A DNA stretch of 64,000 nucleotides from Acestrorhynchus altus (GCA_034509495.1 CM067503.1:26321268-26385267); one strand, 5' to 3'; positions 11,248 through 23,315 are shown, counted from the stretch's first letter. A program made the numbers and translations. The notes: a model not told the origin generated them from the letters alone.

Positions 11248-11257
11248 GTGTGCGTGC
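11186..11257 (+). repeat. (GT)n microsatellite in plpp3 3' UTR
   Basis: About 28 near-perfect GT units followed by GCGTGTGTGTGCGTGCG. Alternating purine-pyrimidine DNA of this length can adopt Z-form, which is a general property and not shown here. Confidence 0.95.
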
Positions 11258-11879
11258 GTCACTATGTTTCTGCACTTTGTCCTTGACTTGCAGAACCATG
11301 TGAAGGAAAAAAAAAGAAAGAAAACTGTGGATTTTTTCTCTTTCTTTCTATATGCCTCTCTTTGGCCTTTACCTTCTCTAAATGATGTCTACTGTCCTCA
11401 CTAACAGCTGTACAGTTTTACCATATACACAACATACACTATATATACACAACCCAATGCCACACAGCCTCCATGTTGCACATCCCCGCACATTGTATAG
11501 TCCGTCCTATCATTTCAGCAAGCTGTTTTATTTTCTCCTTTGAAATATATAAATAATGTATAGATCACTAAAATTAACTATGTAAAATATTATTTCTGAA
11601 CATTTTTAGATATATCCACTATGAATTTTAAAAAAGTGTCATGACCTGTGTTATTTACATATTGCTGCTTCGACAAGCATTGATTGACAGATTTTTGTAT
11701 TTAGATAACTAAAATATTGTAGATTTGTGATAGTATGTTTTTAATAAGTGTTGAAAAACATCTACAAATGTATCAAAATTCACTATTAGTATTTTTGTAT
11801 TGTCTCATTTTTGTACAAAAGAAATAATAGCAATTGTTTTTTCTGCTAAATGTACCTAGCTCTAATACATGTGCTTTTA

Positions 11880-11885
11880 AATAAA
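11880..11885 (+). terminator. plpp3: plpp3 polyadenylation signal AATAAA
   Basis: A canonical AATAAA lies within TTTTAAATAAAAAAGC, with T-rich DNA about 30 bases downstream (GACTGTTTCATTTTT). It is the best candidate for the main polyadenylation site of plpp3. Cleavage would fall near 11900. Confidence 0.65.
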
Positions 11886-11905
11886 AAAGCTCATTATAAA
11901 CAAAA

Positions 11906-14205
11906 ATGACTGTTTCATTTTTATGCATGATTTTTTTATGATGTTTTGTTATCAAAATGGCACTAATAACAAAATCTCTTATAGGAGAAAATGTTTCATT
12001 GGTCCATTTATCATGAAAGTAGTTTTAAGCTCATGGTGAAATGCCATAGTTAAGGCCATTAATGTAAACATTTGTCAAACAAAAAACAATAATCAAGCAA
12101 AAAATAAACAAGATCAACATGAAGATCATGTGAATTGGACACTTTAAATTACCCTGGTGTGTGAAGGAGTGTGTGTATGTCTGTATGCCCAGACAAGGGA
12201 TTGGCACTCTGGATCTGGATGATTTCCCCTCAGTGGCCGATGCAGTCCACCAGGTGGTCGGATGATTCTGGTGGAGAGTATATTGTGCACCGATTGGTAA
12301 AATACCCCTCATATGCACAGTCATGTAGCTTGTGATGGAATGCATAGTGAGGAGCAATGGAGAACAAGTTTAGATCATTAACTGTTGAGTCATAATGCTG
12401 TTGATGTTCACAATCTATATTAAATGGAAATGTGAGGCTTCACCTTTTTGTCAGTGGGCCATAGTGCCATGAGCATGCCTGCCAATGTGTCATAAGCGCC
12501 GCAATAAATTTGGGTTCAGGTCCATAAAAGCACTCAATGCTGCCACTGGGACTCTGCTTTGGCTGTCTGTTTACATCCCTACAAACTAATCCCAAAGCCT
12601 GGACCCAACTGATCAAACTTAAGAGCTCACTGACAGCAGACACAGAGTCATGGGGAGTAGTAAAACGTGTTTTAAGACTGCAGCCATGTCAGTGAATGAG
12701 TCAGAGTTGAGCTGGAGCTTTTTGGCAACGAGAAGCAATACGATAGATCACAGCAGTGGCATCTGGAGGAGTTCTAAGGGAGCCGGCTAGTCCTGTGGTC
12801 ATGTTTGGCAGTGGAAAGAGAGAAAGAGAGAAAAAGCTGCCTTGGACTACTTTCAGGATGAAGGCCAGAACTAAATGGGTGCTAGTAAGAGAAAGAAGGA
12901 GAGTTTGTTATGGTGAGGCTCAAGAGTGTTCCAGATGTTTAAATTTCCACAGTACAGGATAAAAGTTAATATAACGTTATTAATGCCAAACTTTTTGAAT
13001 ATTTTGAAAATAGGACAATATTTTGAATGCTTTTGTGGTCCTAGATGGATGATCACTTTCATCTTTGGTCCAAGACAGCCATTGTCCCAAAACATTTTGG
13101 GGAGTGCTCTTATGCCTACTTACCTGGAAATTAATGGATAAGTCAAATCTATGGCTCATTTCAGCTCATTCTTCACATGTGTTACACAAGTGGCTGCTCA
13201 TAGCGGAAGATGAGGAGGGAATGATTAGAAGCAGATTTTTTAATATGGCTGTGTTTCCCTCAGCCACCGTTTCTGAGAAGTTTAATCATAACATACAGGT
13301 TGATATGGCATAATGAAAAACACTATTGTCCCCATGGCAGAATAGGGTTCATTTCCTCCACGTGGCAACCACACCACACATTTAATAATAAGACTCTTTG
13401 GACAAAACTATTGTATATGCTATGTTTTTTTTTTTTTTGTGCGTGTGTTTGTTTTTTTTTGAAAATCATTTTGTGCCTGCTCATACTGCAATACTAATAC
13501 CTTCACTGTTCAGCAAAAAACCTTCCTGTAAACTCCTGACTTTACAGGAGAAGGCAAGGATGTTCTTAACTTTGTTAATGTAAACTAAGAGTAATTAAAA
13601 TTAATTGCAGTGCATTTCTACTGGTTCTGAGTTATTCACACAGTGAAGAGCAGATAAGAGAATAAACAACTCTGTGTTTAAATTAAACATCAGTAGAGAC
13701 TCATGTGATGAAAAAGTTGCCCAAATAAAAGCATTTAAATGTAATTAAATTTGAATTAAATGCCAACTTTAATTTTGTGTGAGAGTAACATCAGTCATTT
13801 TGCTAAACCGTAGAATCTCAGGTGTTGTTATGAACAACTGTAAATAATTAGTAACACACATTATGTTATTTTTAAGTAAGTGAAATTATAAAATCAAGAA
13901 AATCAAGGATGCTGAAGATATTTAGCCAAACTTGTCAGTCTGTTTCTTTATTTTCACAAGGTTTTAAGCGAGATTGTACACCAGACAATTAAATAATCCC
14001 TATCTTTTCAGACAATAAATGTACATTTTCAGTACCACATCAGTATTGTTGTTCCTTTGCTCTGACTGTAACCAACTCAGTTCCACCTTAAACACTGAAG
14101 CAATTACATGAATGGTGCTGCTTCTTGTTGTGTTTTGTGGTTTTTGTTTTTTAAACTAATGCTAGCTTCTATAAATTTATTGCATGCCTTGGAACTGCTG
14201 TCTAC
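11906..14205. other. Intergenic, no recognised feature
   Basis: AT-rich DNA downstream of plpp3. There is a T-rich run near 13425-13460. Open frames at 12031-12357, 12440-12643, 12756-12962 and 12871-13583 have no recognisable motifs. I see no gene or identifiable repeat. Confidence 0.5.
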
Positions 14206-14247
14206 AACTATTGGTCTAGAACTATTGGTCTAGAGCTGCTGGTCTAG
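14206..14247 (+). repeat. Three-unit 14-bp tandem repeat
   Basis: Two identical copies of AACTATTGGTCTAG (14206-14219 and 14220-14233) are followed by AGCTGCTGGTCTAG (14234-14247). It lies just upstream of a LINE-tail repeat and may be part of it. Confidence 0.85.
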
Positions 14248-14249
14248 AA

Positions 14250-14462
14250 CTGAGGCTGGCTCTCCAGCTCCTCCCTTTCTACAGAGTTTTTCCTGTTTTT
14301 TTCAAGCAACTGTTGCATTTTGTCTTGCTCATCTGAGGGTTTCTATTTTTATTCTTTTATGTTTCATGTGTTGTTGATCTTTTTCATACTTTGGATTTCT
14401 GTAAAACTGCTTTGTGACATTGGTTGTAAAAAAGCACTAAATAAATAAATTTAATTTGACTT
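14250..14462 (+). mobile_element. LINE/SINE 3' tail, + orientation
   Basis: It ends with CTGTAAAACTGCTTTGTGAC, then TGGTTGTAAAAAAGCACTAA and ATAAATAAATTTAATTTGAC. This is the same 3' end as the LINE at 17047-18330, read in the opposite orientation. No reverse transcriptase remains. Tails of this kind are shared by L2-like LINEs and the SINEs that use them in fish, so I cannot say which inserted. Confidence 0.65.
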
Positions 14463-16690
14463 CATTCAAATGATGGAGAAAAAAATTGAGATTCATATTT
14501 TTCACTTCACAGCAGTGATATGCAAACAAAATATTGTTCAGCCCTGCGTTCACCTATGCATATAAAGACCATTAAAAGCCTGTTAATTATTTTAGATTAT
14601 CACAGTGAAATCCAATCTGGCTGACCATGAGGTTATTTATTTTAAAGGTGTTTGAGAGGAGCGCCACCCACACGGCAGTGCCCCATCTTGAACAGAAGCT
14701 TATTTAGTCTCATGATGACTGCAGAGTAGCGCATGGGTGAAAAGTGTAAACGGATTTGTGGATGGGTGAAGGAATAAATAAATGATCGAGCTGGAGCCAG
14801 CAGTCTTCGGGACCTCCAAACCCAGCTCTCTGGTTTGAGGTGCATGGTGGGAAAGCCACAGATTAATTAGAAATATTGAAAAAAAAATATTTAAAGCTTG
14901 GAAAACATTTCACCCCCTACATATATATACTTACTGAAAGCTAGGGAAGCACAATCCAAACCAAAAAGGCCAAGAGTGGAGCATCTCTAGGCTAGTGTAT
15001 ACTTAGAGCGTCAGTGCTGTTTTATTTCATGTGTGTTATGAACAGAACCTCACCCTCTGTGCATCCATTCAACTTATCACACACATAAACACGCACATTG
15101 GCCCTCTTATTCTGATTCACCATCACGTGTATGTGTATGTAAGGCTAGAAAATATACAACCCCTAATCGTCCAGATGCCTGCTGAGCCTGTGCAGATGAT
15201 ACTCTGTTTGCTGTCTCACAATAAACTCCTGCCAGGATCAGTTACACTGACCCACGGGATTAAATCCTGATCGTTGTCCTTGACGGCCGGTCCTTTGAGG
15301 TCCAGGGTTTTGGATTACACTTCTGAACGTGGCCTAAGCAGTAGATGGCATTTGTTACAGCTGTCAGAAACATCTGGTTAAAAGCCAAAGTAGAGTATAA
15401 GAATACGTGTTGTCCAAAAGGAACAAGTGCCGTTAGTATATTAAAGTGATTAAAAAAAAAACAAAAAAACATTTATTCAGTGCCTCTCCTCAGCCAAGGC
15501 ATATACAGTATATTTTACTAAACTGACTTTTTTCATTTAGTTTTTTTTGGTTGTTTGTTTGTTTTTTTTGTTTTGTTTTAGCAAAGCTACCAGGTTAATG
15601 TAGGTAACAATTAGAGTTATGCACTTTTCACATATAAGGTTGAATTTTCATGAACATCTTTAATGTATCAATTGAATTGAACACCTGATCTAAATTGAAT
15701 TAGCTGATAGCCTTCTCTTTTTTCATTGTTGGCTTGGCATTTAATTACCTATGTAAAATGTCATATACAGTAGCTAGATATATTATCTAACATTAGCAAA
15801 CTCAATAGAAGCAGGGTAGCAGACCATCATTGGCTCACTGTTTTCTGGCTCATCATTGGCTCATTTCCTCAGTGTTTTCTGGGCAGTCATTTAATTAAAT
15901 GTCACGTTTTGTCTTGTTATCTTGGCACTCATAAGCAGTAAGATAATATTGAATCAATTGTTGTAGAGATAGATTTTGACATCAATCAAGTTTTATGCAT
16001 TATTTTTAATAGTCTTCTGTCTGACTGTGTTGGTTAAGTCTTTTGGGTTTTTAATATTAGCTTTAATAATCTGCAGCCCCTTGGTTTCACTCAGAAATTC
16101 AGGGGTTTTAGCTGTAGATTAATTTTTGAGTAGCTGTTGTAAAAGTAAGGTGTAAGAATTAAGACACAGAGACGATAATGCAGTCTGTATTTTCTCGGTT
16201 GTCATGCAGGATCAATACAGTGTATAATATAAGAGTGATGGTTGTTTTATGCACTGTTGTACTAAGGGAGCAGAGGGAAGTCAGAACAACCAGTCAGCAA
16301 ACAGGTGGTGGTCAGAAGAACACTGAGCAGGCAGGACCTACTAAGCAAAAAAGTTATTTAGAAAGGAGATTTCACTTGACGTATGATGTTTGCCATAATT
16401 AAAATGCCCAACGATTATACCCCACAGTGCTCAACTAAGGGCTTTTATTAGAGCTTGACTGCTAGTAAAGAACACATTACACCATAACAGTTGCCTCATA
16501 CTGAAGACAGATTCCACATCATCCTAAACTTCATCCCAATACCACAATGAATGGATAAGATATGACTTACTATATTGTCTCAACAGTGAAACAGTGACTG
16601 ATTTTCCCCTTAATCCAGAACTAAGAAACTGAAAAGCTTGTCTCCCTGCTCTCTAGCATGATGATAGCATTTGTTTTCTGCAACAGCATT
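14463..16690. other. Intergenic, no recognised feature
   Basis: AT-rich DNA with T- and TG-rich runs near 15540-15580. A short duplication near 15820-15880 (CATCATTGGCTCA and a TTTTCTGG-containing unit, each twice) is visible. There is no supported gene. The frames at 14642-14845, 15031-15270 and 16178-16402 carry no motif. Confidence 0.5.
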
Positions 16691-16699
16691 GTTTGAGCA

Positions 16700-17030
16700 G
16701 AAATCCAATTCAATTCAAATTCAATTACAATTTTTATATAACGCTGCTCACAAAGAAGACTTATCACAAACCAGCTTTACAGAGATCTGGATCCGAGCCT
16801 CTTTTGAGCAAAGCAAAAGGTGACAGTGGCAAGAAATGCTCCCTCAGATTGGGAGGAGGAAACCTTGAGAGGAACCACGACTCAAAAGGGGAATCCATTC
16901 TCCTCTTGTCAGCAGCACAACAAATAACAGAACAACAATATGTGGACAGAAAGAATGAGGTCATGAAGAACTATGACTATTGTGATAGCAGTCCATGAGT
17001 GCTGAGGGTGTGAGAGAATGTACAGTAGGA
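16700..17030 (-). mobile_element. Diverged LINE 3' tail, minus orientation
   Basis: The left edge is a degenerate CAATTCAATTCAAATT run followed by TTTTTATATAACGCTGCTC, TCACAAACCAGCTTTACAGA and then GGAGGAAACCTTGAGAGGAA. The same order of blocks occurs in the better-preserved tail at 17047-17250. It is therefore an older copy of the same family, lying directly beside the younger one in the same orientation. Confidence 0.7.
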
Positions 17031-17046
17031 CACAATTATCATCTCT

Positions 17047-18330
17047 GACTCAATCAATCAATCAAATTTTATTTATATAGCGCTTTTTACAACAGAACGT
17101 TGTCACAAAGCAGCTTTACACGGATCCGGGTCCAAGCCTCAAATGAGCAGCCAGCAGGCAAACAGTGGCAAGGAAAAACTCCCTCAGTTAGGAGGAAGAA
17201 ACCTTGAGAGGAACCAAGGCTCAAGAGAGGAACCCATCCTCCTCTGGTCGACACCGGAGAGCAGATAACAAAGGCACAATGGAAAAATGGGAAAGAAAGA
17301 AAAAAAAATAATGAAGGGAAAATAAATAAAATAAAAAATAAAAATGGAGAGAGGATAAATAAAGATTGGCTGAGATAGTAGTGCTACAGGTATGCATGAT
17401 TGAGTAGTGAAAAATGAGATCCATGCAGGTGGGATAGCCAGGTCTGGAAGTTGATAGTAGGATGTAGGTGGATGAGTGGGCAGGTATCTGCAGGTGTCTC
17501 GGGCAGCTCAGGACATGGGGGGGAGAGAGGGAGAGAGATTAGTGCCCCCTTAAAAGTGTTAATGAAAAGCCTGCGAAAAGAGAAATGTTTTCAGGCGTGA
17601 TTTAAAGACGGAGAGAGTGTCTGAGTCCCGAACAGTAGGAGGAAGGCTGTTCCAGAGCTGGGGGGCTTTAAAGGAGAAGGCTCGACCCCCAACAGTGTTC
17701 TTTTTGATTTTAGGGACGGTCAATAGGCCGGTGTCCTGAGAACGCAGTCTGCGTGGCGGGAAGTAAGGTATTAAGAGCTCTTTTAGGTACTGGGGAGCTA
17801 AGCCATTTAGTGACTTGTATGTTAGGAGCAGTATTTTGTAGTCGATTCTAAATTTAATGGGAAGCCAATGGAGGGATGAAAGAACCGGACTAATGTGGTC
17901 AAATTTCCGAGTTCCGGTGAGAACCCTCGCAGCAGCGTTTTGTACTGATTGTAGCCTCTGTAGTGATTTCCCTGAACTACCAGCTAGAAGGGCATTACAA
18001 TAGTCTAGTCTAGATGTGATGAATGCATGAATCAGTATCTCTGCATGCTTGTGTGAGAGTGATTTACGCAGTTTAGTAATATTGCGTAGATGGAAGAATC
18101 CTGTCTTTACTACGTTACTAATTTGGCTGTCGAATGTAAGGTCGGAGTCAAATATGACGCCAAGGTTTCTCACAGTCGAGCTCGGTATGATTGAAAAACC
18201 GTTTAGGTTGATCGGGTTATAGGTTTTATTTGATCCTAATATTAAGACCTCGGTTTTTCCAGAGTTTAAAAGAAGGAAATTTTGCTCATCGCTGCTGAGC
18301 CCTGTGCTCCATGAGCTGGTGTAATGGATG
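17047..18330 (-). mobile_element. 5'-truncated LINE (L2/CR1-like group) with intact C-terminal pol frame
   Basis: On the minus strand an uninterrupted frame ends at 17559 and covers roughly 255 residues of LINE sequence. Motifs in order are LLLNSGKTEVLILG, SSTVRNLGVIFDSDLTFD, HAFITSRLDYCNALLAG, LQSVQNAAARVLTGTRK, SSLHWLPIKFRIDYK, LNGLAPQYLKELL, GGRAFSFKAPQLWNSLP and FKSRLKTFLFSQAFH. This is the thumb and C-terminal part of a non-LTR reverse transcriptase; the catalytic palm (YADD) is upstream and lost by 5' truncation. A 3' UTR of about 510 bp follows and ends in (ATTG)n next to AAATTTTATTTATATAGCGC on the + strand. Lack of stops or frameshifts suggests a fairly recent insertion. This is transposon pol, not a host gene. 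The exact clade needs comparison. Confidence 0.88.
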
Positions 18331-18790
18331 AAGTACCATATACAAACAACAGACATTAAGTTAAACAAGCAACATCGATATTGTTTAATTCAAATGTGAT
18401 GTGTATCAAATAGTTCCAATTCGTAGTTGTGGGGTTCAGTACCCACTTTTGGATCACTGTCTGTGTGGAGCTTTTATATGCCCCCCTCCTCATGTCTGCA
18501 CAGAGTATCTCCAAAAAATGCACGAGCAGGGGATTCAATATGCTGAATTAAGTTCTTACGCAGGTAAGTATGGTACCATGCAATAGACTAGTAAATTCTG
18601 GTACGGAATAGAACCTCTCCTGGGGTCTTTGCAAACTGATTGGTTCCAGGTAAGCTCTGATTCACTCAGACATCGGGAGGATGAAACGAAGCAAAGACAA
18701 CACTCTGCCTTTTTATGTCCATGAAATATTAAACATTAATGTTCATAATTGACTTCAGGAGGACCAACTGTGAACACTGTCCACTATACA
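18331..18790. other. Intergenic, no recognised feature
   Basis: No motif or repeat recognised between the LINE and the Tc1-like element to the right. Confidence 0.5.
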
Positions 18791-18794
18791 GGCA

Positions 18795-19700
18795 TTCCAG
18801 GAAGTATTCACAGCACTTCATTTTTTGCACATGTAGTTTTGTTACAGCCTTATTTCAAAATTGATTTCAAAATAATTTTGTCCATAAACAAATTCTACAC
18901 ACAATACCCCACAATGACAATGTGAGAAAATTTTGTTTCAAAAATGTTTTAAAAAAACCCCACAAACATTTAACATGTACATATGTATTCACAGCCTTTG
19001 CTCACTATTTGTTGAAGCACCTTCAGCAACAATTACAGCCTCATTGGTTTGAAAATTCCTTTGGGTGCTTTTGGCAAAATCAAGACAGGCTGTCATGTGC
19101 CTTTTTACTGAGGGAATGGCTGTCATCGGGCTTTCACTATACAGGTCTGACAGGAGTGCTGCAGAAATGGTTGTCCTTCTGGAAGGTTCTCCTCTCTCCA
19201 CAGAGCAGCATTGAGCTCTGTCAGAGTGACCACTGGGTTTTGGCCTCCTCCCTGACCAAGACCTTCCTACAATGATCACTCAGTTTGGCCCGGCGGCCAA
19301 GGAAAGAAGATAGAAAGGAAGAGTTCTAATGGTCCCAAACTTCTTCCATTAATGGATGATGAAGGCCATTGTGCCCATTGGGAGCACACATTTTTCTGTA
19401 CCCTTCCACAGAGCTGTGTCTCAATACAATCCTGTCTCAGAGGACTACAAACAATTGCTTAGACTTCATGACAATGCTCTGGCATGCACTGTCCACTATG
19501 GGACCTTATATAAACAAAATCATTACTGATCTAAACTGAATTTACTACAGGTGTCCAATCAAGCTGTAGAAACAGCCGAAGGATGATCAGATGCACCTCA
19601 GCTAAATTTTCATGATGGACCATGGATACTGTGAATACTTTTGTACATGTTGTGTTTTAATTTTTAATACATTTACAATGATTTCAAACATTTCTCATTT
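18795..19700 (-). mobile_element. Tc1-like transposon, diverged and rearranged, minus orientation
   Basis: The left terminus GGAAGTATTCACAGCACTTC, followed by TTTTGCACAT and GTTACAGCCTTATTTCAAAA, is that of a very abundant fish Tc1-like family. The same terminus recurs at 53.08 kb. On the minus strand, 18989-19279 encodes part of the N-terminal transposase, with SGRRPKPSGHSDRAQCCSVE, RGEPSRRTTISAALL and KRHMTACLDFAK. Beyond 19280 the DNA keeps the family's 5' region on the minus strand (TTGTATCGAGAC-like DNA and a CACCTG box) but with shifts. Its catalytic half is absent. The right end is diverged near 19640-19700. Confidence 0.8.
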
Positions 19701-19734
19701 TTTCAGTCAATACAGTAGGTGAGGGTTGGAATGG

Positions 19735-21245
19735 TGATTGACCCATCTTGCCTTTTGGCTCAATTTTCTTTACCCCAATTCCTTCAGCCCTATTTTATCC
19801 ACAAAATACACTCCAAAACCTACTGAAAAATGCATAACAACTAATATTGCTGTGGCTTTGGTATTGTCCAATCAGCATCCTTTCATTATCATCTATCACT
19901 GAACAGTACTACAAATAAGCCTCCGGAATTCTATCACACATCAGGCCTGAAGAATGACACTTCATTCCAATGTATCTGAATTATATTGAGGAAGACAATA
20001 ACACCACTTGAATTGAATATCATTTTGGAGCATAAATACTTAAGTCCTTTGAAAAACCACTAATATCCTTTGACACAGTCAAACCATACTTGTGGACACA
20101 GTGAAAGCTAGTGTGTGTCTGCTTATAGTGAATCTGTGTATAGGACGGGAACATTTGGAAATGCAGCATGTGGGGAAATTACAGATTTGGCATACAGTCA
20201 GACTACATATACTGTACTGTATGCTGAAAAAATACTACCATTCAGACAAGAGGTGAACTGTCCAGCTGGGAGCAGGAGCAGGAGCTGTGGTGTGGACAAG
20301 AACCGGGCCGGAAGGAGGGTGGGACACATTCAGGAAGGGGGTCTGGGACTCAGAGAGGGGCTTTTGAGTCCATTCAGGCCCACAGAGAGGAGGGGAGGTA
20401 TGGGCAGGGCTCCATTCCTCACTTCCTTTAGGGAAATAGAGCACATTCCTGAGAGTGGCCCTGGAAAAGAGTGAGTGAGAGAATGATAGGCAGAGAGAAA
20501 GAGAGATGGACTTAGTGGTGATGGGTGAGGGTGGGGTAGCTAAGACATAACAATCAACAAGAAAAGATGTGGGGCAAGTGGAAAGATAATGAAGGAACAC
20601 GCAATTCTATTAGACTGAGATTTACTGAAAGTAATAACTGCATGATTAATGGACACAATCGGATGCATCTGGGTAAAGACAACTCTCTCTCTCTCTCTCT
20701 CTCTCTCTCCACTACTATGTGAAGCTACACTGCATTACTTAGAGCAAATCCATTTTTCATGCCAACACCAGTTTGAGACACTAATCCATTCATAACTGTA
20801 TTCATAACTGCTGCTGCAGCTTGGATATTTTTGCCTCCCTTGCATGAATGTGCCAGCGTAGGTGGCTCTTACTGAAATTAATAAAAGTTTTTATTTCCAT
20901 GGGATTATCCTGCAGCTCAACTGATAATATCACAGCATTTCCTGGCAGCTTCACATGTAATAAGGAAGAAATCCAAGAACATCCTTTTAATTGTGAAAGG
21001 CAGGATTGCCCTAGTTATTGGTGTTCTAATTTGGTGGCTTGGGTTATGTTGGGTCTTCCCTGGCTTTCAGGAAGGAAATGAATAGAGGCTGTTTACTGTT
21101 TTCTCAATTTTTGTTTCTTCAGTTTCAATTAAGTCATAGATAGCACAGATGCTTTAAGCCTATTGTGTATTAGAATATAACCGAAGAAAATTAAGCTACA
21201 TAGCAAAATTTTACATGAAACTCAATTCAATGGAACAAGATCTAA
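19735..21245. other. Intergenic, one (CT)n tract only
   Basis: Apart from a (CT)n microsatellite at 20683-20708 I see no feature. The frame at 20115-20474 is GC-richer than its surroundings but has no family motif. The opposing frame at 20235-20600 is its shadow. Confidence 0.45.
20683..20708 (+). repeat. (CT)n microsatellite
   Basis: About 13 pure CT units. Confidence 0.9.
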
Positions 21246-21248
21246 ATA

Positions 21249-21842
21249 CACTAATTGGCAAATAATAGTTGCACCCCTGAATAGAAGTAAAATAGTAGTT
21301 CTATTCAGAAGGACGATAAAAGTTACAAGGAATAATAAATTATTAAACATTTAGACTGATGTGGGCTATATGGCATCAGGTACAACACAACATGCCAGAT
21401 GTCTCATCATGAAGTTGCAGAGGTTCCTACTGGTATCTTGTGATACCTATCCCATGCAGCTTGAATACTGTCACTAAGTTCCTGCAGATTTTACAGTAGG
21501 GATGGAGTGTCAATAGACGACAAGTAGACGGCAGCAGTATGCAGATAAGTGTTGTCTGTGTGGAATAGTGCACTTGAGTGTGTGTTAGACCTTTAATAGA
21601 CCATTAGTTACAGGACCTCAGTATTACATTGGACAGTAAATTGTAAGGAATATTAAAGATGATTTTGCATTGTACAAAATTGCATCTCAAACAACAAACC
21701 ATTGATCTTGGCACTGACCATGGTGCTTCCACACACTGAAAATGACCTGATTCCATTTTGAACGGCTCCATGACACCATTGCAGTCAACCATTGTATTTG
21801 CTTGATTTCTTCTGGGTGTAACTACTTTTTTGACAATGAATG
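21249..21842. mobile_element. Mariner/Tc1-type non-autonomous element
   Basis: Terminal inverted repeats are visible. The left is CACTAATTGGCAAATAATAG then TTGCACCC. The right, on the opposite strand, is CATTCATTGTCAAAAAAGTA then GTTACACCC. The left end is preceded by TA. The interior of about 540 bp has no transposase motif that I can read in any frame, so I call it a deleted, non-autonomous copy. Confidence 0.65.
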
Positions 21843-21849
21843 TGGGATA

Positions 21850-23210
21850 CAAAATGTTTACAAGTTATTTATCTGGGCAGTCTGTTTATTTGTTGGAAGA
21901 AACATATGTATCCATATAAAACATTATACACGACATATAGTGTCATTTTCTCCTTGAGGAAGCCCAGCATTTACTGCTACCATTGAAAACATAAGCTGTA
22001 TCTAAAATAGCATGCTAGATAGTATGACAAAAATGGTACACCAGCATTACAAGAGTGTTCATTAGTAGGTAAATGTGATAGATTTTTTGCATGCAGTCAC
22101 ACTAATAATAACTACCTTATTCTGAAAGTAATTTGTGAATTGTGCATATATTTGGATATGTATTATTTTTGCACATTTGTAAAACTTCTTTGTCACTGTA
22201 GCTGTATTATTATTGACTAGGTAAGATCTATATGAATTCAGAAAAGCTCATTGTTTGGACATGTTTTATATTATTGTGCTGATATGTGCTGTTCTACTTT
22301 TAGGTCAAAAGTAAATGTGCCCACTTTGATATAGATTTTGTTCAGATTTAAGTTAATGCAGATATTTGTTATGTATATAGGTTGGACATCATGATGATTC
22401 AAATAGAATAACACTGAACTAATTGTAGTTTAGCAACTGACAAGCAGTTCCTTTGTCATTTACAATGAACTCTGCTGCTGAACTTTTGCACAGATTCTGT
22501 TTGCAGTCAGTGCAATTGATTAGGATTTCTGGGACAAGAAGGTTTTTCACACTGATAATGACCCATTTCCTCAAAATGTTTGCTTGAGACAGTTGTGGCA
22601 GGGCAAAGGCTCATATGTTAAGTGCATCAGGCTAAGTTGTGTATTTTATATCTGTTTCTTTTATTCATTTTTGTTAATCTTAATTGTTTTATTGTCAAAC
22701 ATTTTGAAGTCTATATAAACAAGTTTTACTTACTTACTATTGGGTATGAACTGAGGGGGAGAAAAAAATCTAATTCTATCTCACGCCAGTCATATCATAA
22801 AATCATAGCATATATCACATGTACTATTTCCACTACCATGTATTCTGTGGGGGAAATCACTATGATTAAATTGCACTTTGTCAGGATGATGATCTGAACA
22901 GATGAATATGTAGACTAGGGACCGGAGGTAAATGCCGGGGTTGAGGATTTAATGAAAAAAAAACACAAGAACAAAAAAATTGAATTATCTGATAAAACAC
23001 TGAAGAAAGAATTGATAGATAAACAAACAGGAATCTACTGACTAAAAACAAAACCTGTAGGCAGAAAGGGCTGACAGAAACCAGATGGAACAAACCAACA
23101 AATGACATGCCCACTACGAAAAGTTGGATTGATTCTAATAACATTGACTACACCTGGGAAAAGGCGATTACGGAGACAATGGAAGCAAATTCTGATGTGA
23201 AACCAATGTG
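21850..23210. other. Intergenic, no recognised feature
   Basis: AT-rich DNA without recognisable motifs. The frames at 22622-22897 and 22881-23232 are low-information. Confidence 0.45.
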
Positions 23211-23234
23211 AAATCCCATACATTTCACACAAAT

Positions 23235-23315
23235 TAGATAAATCCCAGATGGATGCTTTTTTTTCTCCAAAAAGAGGACATGTTCAGGAGAAAGAGGATG
23301 TATGGTCACCCTACA
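23235..23315. mobile_element. End of a DNA transposon, hAT-like (tentative)
   Basis: The stretch with AAAAGAGGACATGTTCAGGA, GAAAGAGGATGTATGGTCAC and CCTA resembles a transposon terminus I recall from vertebrate genomes, which on the opposite strand begins TAGGGTGACCATACGTCC. The other end is not visible. Confidence 0.4.

Larger units (their letters stand above)
9700..11905 (+). other. plpp3: plpp3 3' untranslated region
   Basis: From the stop codon to just past the AATAAA at 11880-11885 there is no other gene. The last 400 bases are strongly AT-rich with several TATTTA/ATTTT motifs, as is common in regulated vertebrate 3' UTRs. The middle carries a (GGAT)n run, a long (CT)n tract and a (GT)n tract. 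The extent is inferred from the polyadenylation signal; transcript data would fix the 3' end. An earlier polyadenylation site is possible, but I see no other clear AATAAA in the first 2 kb. Confidence 0.65.

Noticed and set aside
17559..18368. A 269-residue open frame, the longest in the window, as a host gene
   Set aside because: Its motifs are those of a LINE reverse-transcriptase thumb and C-terminus, and it is followed by a LINE 3' tail.
20115..20474. 119-residue frame in a GC-richer patch
   Set aside because: No family motif, no splice context, and it overlaps an equally long frame on the other strand.
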